DNA of 16,812 nucleotides, from positions 1-16,812 of the forward strand of contig JAEDGF010000040.1 of the NCBI GenBank assembly GCA_016297645.1, given 5' to 3'. The notes under the pieces are model-generated. The model did no database searches. It saw nothing but the letters and a program-made list of their open reading frames with translations, and was not told the origin of the DNA. The stretch comes from Clostridiaceae bacterium. Lineage in GTDB: Bacteria; Bacillota; Clostridia; Oscillospirales; Acutalibacteraceae. Shown one piece after another: positions 5,919-13,321 of the stretch (its first letter is position 1; the number at the start of each line of letters is the position of its first letter). Position numbers and translations under genes: made by a program.

Positions 5919-7205
5919 TCAGTTTTTGGGAACGATCTTCTCGATTCCGCCCATGTACGGACGAAGTGCGGCGGGGATATTTACGCTGCCGTCGGCGTTG
6001 AGATTATTTTCAAGAAACGCGATGAGCATTCTGGGCGGCGCGACAACGGTGTTGTTGAGGGTATGGGCAAGGTACTTGCCGTCTTTGCCGTTGACGCGGA
6101 TTTTCAGGCGGCGAGCCTGAGCATCGCCGAGGTTCGAGCATGAGCCGACCTCGAAATACTTCTTCTGTCTGGGACTCCAAGCCTCGACATCAACACTCTT
6201 GACTTTGAGATCTGCAAGGTCGCCGGAGCAGCATTCGAGTGTGCGAACGGGAATATCAAGGCTTCTGAACAGGTCGACAGTGTTCTGCCAGAGCTTGTCA
6301 AACCACATTTTGCTCTCCTCGGGTTTGCAGACGACTATCATCTCCTGTTTCTCGAACTGGTGGATACGATAAACGCCGCGCTCCTCTATGCCGTGCGCGC
6401 CTTTTTCCTTGCGGAAGCATGGAGAATAGCTTGTGAGTGTGTAAGGAAGATCTTTTTCGTCGAGAATGGTGTCAATGAATTTACCTATCATGGAGTGTTC
6501 CGATGTACCGATGAGGTAGAGATCTTCACCCTCAATTTTATACATCATGGCGTCCATTTCCGCAAAACTCATAACGCCCGTGACAACATCGCTTCTTATC
6601 ATAAAGGGCGGAACACAGTATGTGAACCCTCTGTTTATCATGAAGTCGCGCGCGTAGGAGATAACCGCGGAGTGAATACGGGCGATGTCACCCATAAGAT
6701 AGTAGAAGCCGTTGCCGGCAACCTTACGGGCTGAGTCGAGGTCGATACCGTTGAAGCGCTCCATAATATCGGTGTGATACGGAATCTCAAAATCGGGAAC
6801 GACCGGCTCACCGTAGCGCTGAACCTCGACATTTTCGCTGTCGTCCTTTCCTATCGGCACGGTTTCGTCGATAATATTGGGGATGGTCATCATTATCTGC
6901 TTAATTCTGTCTTGCAGACGGACTTCCTTCTCCTCTGCGTCGGCAAGCTCGGCGGAACGGGCATTGACAAGCTCCTTCATCTGCTCGGCTTCGTCCTTTT
7001 TGCCCTGGTGCATGAGTGCGCCTATCTGCTTGGATAACTTGTTTCTCTCGGCGCGGAGCGCGTCTGCCTTCTGTTTGTTCTGACGGCTCTCGACATCGAG
7101 TTCAAGAACCTCGTCTACAAGCGGCAGCTTGCTGTCCTGGAATTTCTTCTTGATGTTTTCTTTTACTGCTTCGGGATTTTCTCTCAGAAATTTAATATCA
7201 ATCAT
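5919..7205 (-). CDS. serS: Seryl-tRNA synthetase
   Basis: 428 residues, full length. This class II aminoacyl-tRNA synthetase charges tRNA-Ser. The N-terminal part (about 30-105) is the long antiparallel coiled coil that reads the tRNA-Ser variable arm. The catalytic core has the serine-binding TSE (234-236), motif 2 (CFRKEKGAHGIEERG, 263-277, then QFEKQEM) and motif 3 (LNNTVVAPPRMLIAFLEN, 383-400, Arg392). The wording of motifs 2 and 3 differs from the E. coli/Bacillus form (SAGRDTRG, SG..RT) and resembles a second SerRS type that I associate with some clostridia. AAAAGGAG lies about 10 bases before the ATG. The gap to the parB stop is 27 bases with no promoter or T-box leader, so it is probably co-transcribed with soj-parB. 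Confidence 0.96.
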   Translation of the reverse strand: MIDIKFLRENPEAVKENIKKKFQDSKLPLVDEVLELDVESRQNKQKADALRAERNKLSKQIGALMHQGKKDEAEQMKELVNARSAELADAEEKEVRLQDRIKQIMMTIPNIIDETVPIGKDDSENVEVQRYGEPVVPDFEIPYHTDIMERFNGIDLDSARKVAGNGFYYLMGDIARIHSAVISYARDFMINRGFTYCVPPFMIRSDVVTGVMSFAEMDAMMYKIEGEDLYLIGTSEHSMIGKFIDTILDEKDLPYTLTSYSPCFRKEKGAHGIEERGVYRIHQFEKQEMIVVCKPEESKMWFDKLWQNTVDLFRSLDIPVRTLECCSGDLADLKVKSVDVEAWSPRQKKYFEVGSCSNLGDAQARRLKIRVNGKDGKYLAHTLNNTVVAPPRMLIAFLENNLNADGSVNIPAALRPYMGGIEKIVPKN

Positions 7206-7232
7206 GATTTATTTTCTCCTTTTGTTTTTTCT

Positions 7233-8093
7233 TCAATCCTCATTAAAAAGCTTTGCGAGTTTTACAAGGTCGTCGCGGTCGAAATACTCGATTTCAAGTT
7301 TTCCGCCCTTGCCTTTGTTGATTATTTTGACATTACGCGCAAGCGTACCGCCGATGGCAAGCTCTATTTCATCGTAAAACTTGTCGCGCGACTTATTTTT
7401 TTTCGGTGCAGCCGGAGCTTTATTGAGCATTTTTACGAGTGCTTCGGTCTGACGGACGGACAGTGCGTCGTCTGTTACCTTTTTAGCGGCTTCCGGAATG
7501 AGCGATTTGTCGTTGATTCCGAGAAGCGTACGCGCGTGACCGGCGGAAAGCTCGCCCTTTGAAACCAAATTCAGCACTTCTTCGGGCAGAGAGAGGAGTC
7601 TGAGCGCGTTTGCGATTGCCGGGCGCGACATGGAGAGCTTTTCTCCCGTTTCGTTCTGAGTGAAGCCGAACTCCTCCATAAGGCGTTTTATGCCGCGCGC
7701 CTGCTCGATCGGGTCGAGATCCTCGCGCTGCAAATTCTCGATGAGGGCAATGGCTGCCGCCTCCTCATCGTTGAGCGATTTAACTATTACGGGAACCTCC
7801 GCAAGCCCGGCACGCCTTGCCGCACGCCAGCGGCGCTCGCCTGCAACTATCATATAGCCGCCGTCGGACATGGGGCGAACGAGAAGCGGCTGCAAGACGC
7901 CGTATTCTCTTATGCTGTTTTCAAGCTCGAGCATAGCGTTTTCGGAAAAATTGGTTCTCGGCTGATTTTTATCAGGCTCGATATCGCCGATGGGGAGCGA
8001 AACGGTACTCTCATTCATAGCGCCCTCGGTGGAATTGTCCACGAAAAGCGAATCAAACCCCCTGCCGAGTCCCTTTTTCTTCGCAGATGCCAT
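7233..8093 (-). CDS. parB: Chromosome partitioning protein ParB (Spo0J), CTP-dependent DNA clamp
   Basis: 286 residues. It binds parS, loads as a CTP-dependent sliding clamp and recruits SMC for chromosome segregation. The N-terminal KKGLGRGFDSLF (6-17) is the short basic LGRGL-type peptide that stimulates the ATPase of Soj/ParA. The CTP-binding fold shows GERRWRAARR (85-94) and ENLQREDL (119-126), both intact. A helix-turn-helix (about 144-165, FTQNETGEKLSMSRPAIANAL) reads parS, and the C-terminal dimerisation domain ends the protein. AAAGGAG precedes the ATG by 7 bases. It lies 32 bases after soj and 27 before serS. Candidate binding sites are the three TGTTTCACATGAAACA elements at 10350, 10388 and 11744. 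Confidence 0.96.
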   Translation of the reverse strand: MASAKKKGLGRGFDSLFVDNSTEGAMNESTVSLPIGDIEPDKNQPRTNFSENAMLELENSIREYGVLQPLLVRPMSDGGYMIVAGERRWRAARRAGLAEVPVIVKSLNDEEAAAIALIENLQREDLDPIEQARGIKRLMEEFGFTQNETGEKLSMSRPAIANALRLLSLPEEVLNLVSKGELSAGHARTLLGINDKSLIPEAAKKVTDDALSVRQTEALVKMLNKAPAAPKKNKSRDKFYDEIELAIGGTLARNVKIINKGKGGKLEIEYFDRDDLVKLAKLFNED

Positions 8094-8125
8094 AATTGAC
8101 TCCTTTCAATCGTATATAATGTGGC

Positions 8126-8902
8126 TCAGTCGGTGATTTTCGACTGTTTTGCCAAAAATTCGTCCGTAAAATCACGGTATGCCGCCGCACCCTTTGACGA
8201 GCGGTCAAAGTAAATGATGGGCTGACCGAAGCTCGGTGCTTCGGAAAGGCGGACATTGCGCGGAATGGTGGTCTTGTAGACCTTCTTCGGGAAGAACTTT
8301 TTCACCTCGTTCATTACCTGCTGAGTGAGGTTCAGTCTGCCATCGAACATCGTCAGCAGAACGCCTTCAAGCTCTATGTAGGGGTTGTAGCGTCTTTTTA
8401 TCTGACGAACGGTGCTCATAAGCTGCGACAAACCTTCGAGCGCGTAGTATTCGCACTGGATAGGCACAAGAAAAGTATCGGAGGCGGTGAGAGCGTTGAG
8501 CGTTATAAGCCCGAGTGAGGGCGGACAATCGAGAAAAATGAAGTCGTATTTATCCCAAATGGGCGCAAGCGCGTTTTTCAGGAGCTTTTCCCTGTCCGGA
8601 AAATCTATTATTTCAAGTTCCGCCCCCGCGAGGTCCATGTGTGCCGGGATTATATCCGTATTTTTGAATTCCGTATGAATTATGACTTCCTCCGCCGTGG
8701 CGTTTGAAGTAAACAGGTCGTAAGACGAGCTTTTAATCTTTCTTTTATCTATTCCGAAGCCGCTTGTTGTGTTGCCCTGAGGGTCGATATCCACCAAAAG
8801 CACTTTTTTGTCCGCGTCGCCTATGCACGCCGCGAGGTTTACCGCCGTGGTGGTCTTGCCCACGCCGCCCTTCTGGTTTAAGACAGAAACGGTTTTTGCC
8901 AT
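8126..8902 (-). CDS. soj: Chromosome partitioning ATPase Soj/ParA
   Basis: 258 residues. A deviant Walker-type ATPase that acts with ParB in origin segregation and, in Bacillus, controls DnaA. It has the signature-lysine P-loop KGGVGKTT (11-18), the DIDPQGN motif (38-44) and Walker B FIFLDCPPS. AAAGGAG lies 7 bases before the ATG (GAAAGGAGCTACATATG). It is the first gene of the soj-parB-serS unit and has its own good promoter. Upstream, between this promoter and the noc terminator, is the 12-copy repeat array. Confidence 0.97.
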   Translation of the reverse strand: MAKTVSVLNQKGGVGKTTTAVNLAACIGDADKKVLLVDIDPQGNTTSGFGIDKRKIKSSSYDLFTSNATAEEVIIHTEFKNTDIIPAHMDLAGAELEIIDFPDREKLLKNALAPIWDKYDFIFLDCPPSLGLITLNALTASDTFLVPIQCEYYALEGLSQLMSTVRQIKRRYNPYIELEGVLLTMFDGRLNLTQQVMNEVKKFFPKKVYKTTIPRNVRLSEAPSFGQPIIYFDRSSKGAAAYRDFTDEFLAKQSKITD

Positions 8903-8944
8903 ATGTAGCTCCTTTCACAAGCGTTTGTTGTACATTACCTTTAT

Positions 8945-8973
8945 ATTATATAGCTATTTTGTACCGAAATCAA
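8945..8973 (-). promoter_or_regulatory. Sigma-A promoter of soj-parB-serS
   Basis: On the - strand TTGATT (8973-8968), a 17-base spacer and TATAAT (8950-8945). It lies 42 bases upstream of the soj ATG. Because it is downstream of the repeat array on the - strand, transcription from this promoter would not include the array. I see nothing else in 8974-9067. Confidence 0.75.
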
Positions 8974-9067
8974 TAGAAAAGCGTGTTTTTATGGGCAGTG
9001 ACGCAAATTTATGACGGGAAAAACGGAAGTCGACCGGGATTTTTGCGTTTATACACACCGCGCTCGG

Positions 9068-9408
9068 CGTTGTTTAATTTTCAAAGTCAGTTTTTTTCGT
9101 TGTTCATTTTTCAAGGTTCACTTTATTTCGTTGTTCGGCTTTCAAGGTTTGTAAAAGCGGGCGTTGTTTAATTTTCAAAGTCCGTTTTTTTCGTTGTTCG
9201 ATTTTCAAGGTTTACTTTTTTTCGTTGTTTATTTTTCAAGGTTTACTTTAATTCGTTGTTCTGCTTTCAAGATTCACTTCTATTCGTTGTTCATTTTTCA
9301 AGATTTACTTTTTTCGTTGTTCGATTTTCAAGGTTCACTTCTATTCGTTGTTTAATTTTCAAGGTTCATTTCTATTCGTTGTTCATTTTGCAAGGTTCAT
9401 TTTTGTTT
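9068..9408 (-). repeat. Tandem array, 12 copies of a ~31-bp boxA-like unit
   Basis: Copies start (+ strand CGTTGTT) at 9068, 9098, 9129, 9162, 9192, 9223, 9254, 9285, 9315, 9346 and 9377, and a diverged start follows at 9409; a 12th core begins within 9377-9408. Spacings are 30, 31, 33, 30, 31, 31, 31, 30, 31, 31. The - strand core is CTTGAAAATTAAACAACG with variation in the middle (ATT/ATC/AAT/GC). This resembles the boxA/spacer motif TTCTTTGAAAACT of Firmicute rRNA operons. The linkers vary (ACTTCTATT, ACTTTTTT). The whole block is pyrimidine-rich on the + strand, so long + frames across it are artefacts. Confidence 0.9.
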
Positions 9409-9422
9409 CGTATTCTAAGCAT

Positions 9423-9472
9423 CAAAAAACCAAAGGACGGGCAGTGGCAAGCTGTCCGTCCTTCGGTTTGTG
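9423..9472 (-). terminator. Terminator of the noc-like gene
   Basis: A 16-bp stem, 9429-9444 with 9452-9467, has one mismatch, one G-T pair and a 7-base loop. On the - strand it is followed by a T6 run (TTTTTTGATGC). It separates the noc-like gene from the repeat array. Confidence 0.88.
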
Positions 9473-9525
9473 GGGTGTGAAAGAGAAAGATATGGGCCGT
9501 ATATGATAATGGGGTGGGTGCCCGA

Positions 9526-10323
9526 TTATCCGTTTTTGGGTATGCTTATCAGGTAATCAACCGTTGTTTCGGTTTCGCGCCGTTTGCACCGTGCGCTGAT
9601 TCCGCTTGAAAGCATTGTATTTATAGTCTTTTCTATTGAGTTGACAAAGACCGTTATGTCGTTGAAGTATTTTATGATAGTTCCGTGCTGCTTTCGTCCC
9701 GTTGCGAGTATCTCCCGGCATTTCTTTTCGGCTGAGCTGACATTCAGTCTGCCGGTGATTATTTCGCGAAGGAGTGTTTCTTTGTCTTTGTCGGACGGCA
9801 GGCGGAGCAAAAGGGCGATATGTTTTTCAGTTAAGCCGTTTTCTATGATTGCTTTGCGCATATTTACCGGAATTTGCAGGAGTCGTAGCCTTTTCTGCAT
9901 GAGTGTAGGTGAGATTCCAAGCTTTTCTGCTGCGTCCGTGTAGTTCAGCCCCGTAACGGAGCAGAGCTTATCAATTACCATGGCTTCCTCGAAGCAGTTG
10001 AGCTTTTGCGACTGCATATCCTGAACAAGTCCGGCGAAGAACCGTTCGGTCGTCACCATATCGAGAAGGACGCACGGGACGCGTTCAAGTCCGGCTTTCT
10101 GAGCAGCGCGCAGCCGCCTTTCGCCCGAAAGAAGCGTGTAGCCGTGTTCCTCATTTTCGTAGACCGTGAGAGGTTCAATAATTCCTATTGCACAAACGGA
10201 CGCGGTAAGAAGCTCCATATTCTCGTCGTCAAAATATATTCGCGGCTGCAACGGATTACTTCTTATGAGATGAATCGGCACATTTATTATTCGCGCTTCC
10301 GTTTTGACTTTCGATAATCTCAT
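9526..10323 (-). CDS. noc: Noc/ParB-family DNA-binding protein with atypical CTP motif
   Basis: 265 residues from the ATG at 10323. A GTG three codons earlier is also possible; neither has a strong ribosome-binding site, the nearest being CGGTGTG. The ParB-type N domain is clear: SNPLQPR (22-28), LLSGERRLRAAQKAG (64-78), and a helix-turn-helix region YTDAAEKLGISPTLMQKRLRLL (128-149). The usual ENLQRE motif reads QDMQSQ (101-106). The N-terminus before the ParB fold is only about 13 residues, with neither the ParA-stimulating LGRGL peptide of ParB nor the amphipathic membrane helix known for Bacillus Noc. Its place beside rsmG suggests Noc (nucleoid occlusion), but the symbol is positional. 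Two parS-like sites lie just upstream, pointing to autoregulation. Confidence 0.8.
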   Translation of the reverse strand: MRLSKVKTEARIINVPIHLIRSNPLQPRIYFDDENMELLTASVCAIGIIEPLTVYENEEHGYTLLSGERRLRAAQKAGLERVPCVLLDMVTTERFFAGLVQDMQSQKLNCFEEAMVIDKLCSVTGLNYTDAAEKLGISPTLMQKRLRLLQIPVNMRKAIIENGLTEKHIALLLRLPSDKDKETLLREIITGRLNVSSAEKKCREILATGRKQHGTIIKYFNDITVFVNSIEKTINTMLSSGISARCKRRETETTVDYLISIPKNG

Positions 10324-10349
10324 TTTACACACCGTTTTCGTTTTCTGAT

Positions 10350-10365
10350 TGTTTCACATGAAACA
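10350..10365. promoter_or_regulatory. parS-like site 1
   Basis: TGTTTCACATGAAACA differs from the Bacillus consensus TGTTTCACGTGAAACA at one central base. It is 27 bases upstream of the noc-like ATG. It should be bound by ParB or the paralogue. Confidence 0.88.
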
Positions 10366-10387
10366 TTTCGGCGGACGGATTCTGTTA

Positions 10388-10403
10388 TGTTTCACATGAA
10401 ACA
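10388..10403. promoter_or_regulatory. parS-like site 2
   Basis: The same 16-mer, in the same orientation, lies exactly 38 bases from site 1. It is between the predicted noc promoter and the gene. Confidence 0.88.
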
Positions 10404-10484
10404 TTGTCTTTGATTTCATGCCTTTTATGTAATTACAGTCCGAAACTTTTTTCGTCCGCAATAATAGAATACCACGGCGAGTAC

Positions 10485-10512
10485 ATTATATTTGCCGAAC
10501 AGCGTTGTCGAA
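10485..10512 (-). promoter_or_regulatory. Possible promoter of the noc-like gene
   Basis: On the - strand TTCGAC (10512-10507), a 16-base spacer and TATAAT (10490-10485). Transcripts would carry both parS-like sites in a leader of about 150 bases. Confidence 0.5.
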
Positions 10513-10548
10513 TAATATTTTATTTTGAAGTTACACATAGTTTTGTCT

Positions 10549-10583
10549 CGACAAAAGAAAAACCGCCTCATCAGAAGCGGTTT
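10549..10583 (-). terminator. Terminator of mnmG-rsmG
   Basis: A 7-bp stem, AAACCGC (10560-10566) with GCGGTTT (10577-10583), is followed on the - strand by TTTTTCTTTTGT. It lies 55 bases after the rsmG stop. Confidence 0.85.
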
Positions 10584-10638
10584 ATGTTTGTATTCGGTAA
10601 TTTTGTAATCTATTTGCCGTTTTACAGCATTCTTTTGT

Positions 10639-11370
10639 TTACAGAGGGCGTTTTGCGATTTTCGAGCCGTTTCTCGGGTATTCAGCCGGTGTGTGTGCCG
10701 TCTTTTGGAAAAGAATTATCTCTCGTTTCAGCACTTCCCCGTCCGGTTCGGGAATATCGAACTTATAATCGCCTAACAGGCACGACCCGAGGAAGTTCGC
10801 CGCCCGGATACCGTTTGTTCTCTCCTCGTCAGAAAGAACTGCTTTGAGCGGAGCAAATTTTCCGCCCATACGGCAAAGTGGGAGTGAATACTCAACAAGA
10901 ACGCTGAGCTGAGCGACGGCACGCGAGGTAACAAGATCGTATTTTTCGCGGACTTTCTCGTTCTGACCGAAATCCTCCGCACGAACAGTAATTACATTCG
11001 CGTCCAGTTCCAGCTCACGAAGCGCAGCTCTGACAAAATCAAGCTTTTTGTTTGTAGAGTCTATCATTGTAAGGTGAATACCCGGATGTGCGATAAGAAG
11101 CGGAATACCCGGGAATCCCGCGCCCGTTCCGATATCACAAACCTTCATTCCGTCGTAAAACGGGACTGCTGCACACAGCGCAAGAGAATCTATAAAATGG
11201 CGCGTGACTATTTTTTCGGGTTCAACTATTCTCGTAAGATTTATATGCTCATTCTGTTCGCAAAGAAACTTTGCAAACATATTAAATCTCTCCACTGCCT
11301 CGTCGGACAGATTTACGCCGAACTCCCGGCTTCCCTTCACCAACAGCTCCGGTGAAATAAAATCAATCAT
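10639..11370 (-). CDS. rsmG: 16S rRNA m7G527 methyltransferase RsmG (GidB)
   Basis: 243 residues, normal length. It is the SAM-dependent methyltransferase that makes 7-methylguanosine at G527 of 16S rRNA in the 530 loop; loss gives low-level streptomycin resistance in other bacteria. The SAM-binding loop VCDIGTGAGFPGIPLLI is at 77-93 (GTGAGFPG 81-88). NEHINLTRI and TRHFIDSLAL before it are typical RsmG. Later motifs include SRAVAQLSVLVEYSLPL. The ATG at 11370 lies inside the mnmG 3' end (8-base overlap), with GGAGAGGAG-like bases upstream, so it is coupled to mnmG. The terminator follows after 55 bases. Confidence 0.96.
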   Translation of the reverse strand: MIDFISPELLVKGSREFGVNLSDEAVERFNMFAKFLCEQNEHINLTRIVEPEKIVTRHFIDSLALCAAVPFYDGMKVCDIGTGAGFPGIPLLIAHPGIHLTMIDSTNKKLDFVRAALRELELDANVITVRAEDFGQNEKVREKYDLVTSRAVAQLSVLVEYSLPLCRMGGKFAPLKAVLSDEERTNGIRAANFLGSCLLGDYKFDIPEPDGEVLKREIILFQKTAHTPAEYPRNGSKIAKRPL

Positions 11371-13243
11371 TTTTTTCTCCTCTCCTCGATAAATAGATAA
11401 GCAGCACGGAAATGTCCGCCGGACTTACGCCCGAAATTCTTGAAGCCTGTCCGATATTATGCGGACGAATCTTCGAGAGCTTCTCAATCGCTTCAAGCCT
11501 GAGGTTGACAACCTTATGATAGTCTATATCCTCGGGTATCAGCTTCACTTCAAGGCGGTGCATTTCAGCTATCTGCGCGTACTGGCGCTTTATATAGCCC
11601 TCGTACTTGATATCAATCTCCACTTGTTCGAATATCTCGTACGGTAAGTCGGGTCGTGTGGGGTCAAAGGGCGTTAAAAGCTCGTAATTGAGCTGCGGAC
11701 GGCGGATAAGGTCTGCCATCTTGCAGCCGGTGGTGAGCGGAGATGTTTCATGTGAAACAATCATCGCGTTGAGCGCTTCACTCGGCGCAACAACGAGCTT
11801 TTCGACCCTTGCCCGTTCGGCTTCTATCAGCTTTTTCTTTTCCAAAAGCTTATCGTATCTGCGCTGCGAAATAAGCCCTAATTTGTATCCCGTTTCGGTA
11901 AGCCTGAGGTCGGCATTGTCCTGACGGAGTATAAGGCGGTATTCCGAGCGCGAGGTCATCATTCTGTAAGGCTCGTTGCAGCCCTTTATAACAAGGTCGT
12001 CGATAAGTGTGCCGATGTACGACCCGGAGCGTTCGAGAATAAGCGGCGGCTTATTCTGTGCTTTAAGTGCGGCATTTATTCCGGCAACAAGACCCTGTGC
12101 GGCTGCCTCCTCGTATCCGCTCGACCCGTTGAACTGTCCTGCACCGAAAAGCCCGGGCAAATCAATAAATTCAAGCGTTGCTTTCAGGCTCTGCGGGTCA
12201 ACGCAGTCATACTCTATAGCGTAGGCATTTCGCATGACATGGGCGTGTTCGAGTCCCTTTATCGAGTGTATGAACGCTTCCTGAACATCCACGGGCAGCG
12301 AGGACGAAAGCCCCTGTAAGTATAATTCTTCCGTTTCGAGTCCGCACGGCTCTATAAATATCTGATGGCGCTCCTTTTCGGCGAAACGGACTATCTTATC
12401 TTCAATACTCGGACAGTATCTCGGGCCTATTCCCTCGATTTTGCCGCCGTATAGGGGCGAACGGGACAAATTTTCGGTGATTATACGCTTTGTTTCGGCG
12501 TTAGTGTATGTAATGTAGCACGGGAGCAGGTTTTCGGGCAGATTATCGCAGTCAAACGAGAACGGGACTACCCTCTTATCGCCGTACTGAATATCAAGCT
12601 CCGAAAAATCAACGGTTTTCTTGTTCACGCGCGAGGGCGTTCCCGTCTTAAAGCGCCTGAGCGGCACTCCGAGCTTTTTAAGACTGCCCGAAAGCTCGTC
12701 CGCAGGAAAAACGCCGTCCGGACCGGACGAGTAGCTCTTGTCACCGACATATATCTTGCCTTTTAAGAATGTCCCGGTCGCAAGGACAACGCACTTCGCC
12801 CTGTATACGCAGTCGAGCTTCGTTTTGAGGAGATACTCTCCGTTTTCCGTCCGTTCGAGCGACACGATTTCGCCCTGAACGAGGTCAAGCCCGTCCTGTT
12901 TTTCAAGCGCGTGCTTCATATATTTTGCGTATTCGCGGCGGTCTATCTGTGCGCGAAGCGAGTGGACGGCAGGACCTTTTCCGAGGTTCAGTATTCTGCT
13001 TTGAAGCGTGTTTTTATCGGCGGCAATGCCCATTTCTCCGCCGAGTGCGTCAATTTCACGCACTAAGTGACCCTTTGAAGTTCCGCCGATAGACGGATTA
13101 CAGGGCATATTCCCTATCATGTCAAGGCTCACAGTAAAAACGACGGTCTTGCTGCCGAGTCTGGCAGACGCCAGCGCCGCTTCGATTCCGGCATGACCGG
13201 CGCCGATAACGGCAACATCATAATTTCCGCAAAAATAATCCAT
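11363..13243 (-). CDS. mnmG: tRNA uridine 5-carboxymethylaminomethyl modification enzyme MnmG (GidA)
   Basis: 626 residues, full length. It is the FAD-dependent partner of MnmE in wobble-uridine modification. The N-terminal FAD motif is VIGAGHAGIEAA (GAGHAG 14-19). GNMPCNPSIGG (44-54), with conserved Cys48, follows, and RYCPSIEDKIVRF carries a second conserved cysteine. The C-terminal helical domain ends with NIGQASRISGVSPADISVLLIYL, the part that contacts MnmE and tRNA. GAGG lies 5 bases before the ATG. It has its own promoter downstream of the darA 3' repeats and overlaps rsmG by 8 bases. A parS-like site is embedded in the reading frame at 11744-11759. It is unusual in being separated from mnmE and on the opposite strand. 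Confidence 0.97.
   Translation of the reverse strand: MDYFCGNYDVAVIGAGHAGIEAALASARLGSKTVVFTVSLDMIGNMPCNPSIGGTSKGHLVREIDALGGEMGIAADKNTLQSRILNLGKGPAVHSLRAQIDRREYAKYMKHALEKQDGLDLVQGEIVSLERTENGEYLLKTKLDCVYRAKCVVLATGTFLKGKIYVGDKSYSSGPDGVFPADELSGSLKKLGVPLRRFKTGTPSRVNKKTVDFSELDIQYGDKRVVPFSFDCDNLPENLLPCYITYTNAETKRIITENLSRSPLYGGKIEGIGPRYCPSIEDKIVRFAEKERHQIFIEPCGLETEELYLQGLSSSLPVDVQEAFIHSIKGLEHAHVMRNAYAIEYDCVDPQSLKATLEFIDLPGLFGAGQFNGSSGYEEAAAQGLVAGINAALKAQNKPPLILERSGSYIGTLIDDLVIKGCNEPYRMMTSRSEYRLILRQDNADLRLTETGYKLGLISQRRYDKLLEKKKLIEAERARVEKLVVAPSEALNAMIVSHETSPLTTGCKMADLIRRPQLNYELLTPFDPTRPDLPYEIFEQVEIDIKYEGYIKRQYAQIAEMHRLEVKLIPEDIDYHKVVNLRLEAIEKLSKIRPHNIGQASRISGVSPADISVLLIYLSRRGEKND
11744..11759. promoter_or_regulatory. 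parS-like site 3, inside mnmG
   Basis: TGTTTCATGTGAAACA is the exact reverse complement of sites 1 and 2. It encodes part of the VSHETS stretch of MnmG. parS sites embedded in genes near the origin are known in Bacillus. Confidence 0.88.
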
Positions 13244-13291
13244 ATTAACCTCAAAAAAAATAAAATAGCCGTCCGTGTGCAGAAAATCGGT

Positions 13292-13321
13292 ATTATATCA
13301 AAAAACAAACACGGCTGTGAA
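13292..13321 (-). promoter_or_regulatory. Promoter of mnmG-rsmG
   Basis: On the - strand TTCACA (13321-13316), an 18-base spacer and TATAAT (13297-13292), about 50 bases before the mnmG ATG. Confidence 0.65.

Noticed and set aside
9068..9408. CRISPR array
   Set aside because: The units abut each other with no unique spacers of constant length, all positions drift, and no cas gene is present.
9164..9480. Overlapping + strand open frames rich in Phe/Ser/Arg across the repeat array
   Set aside because: They arise from the pyrimidine-rich repeat units, have no ribosome-binding site and are repetitive only because the DNA is.
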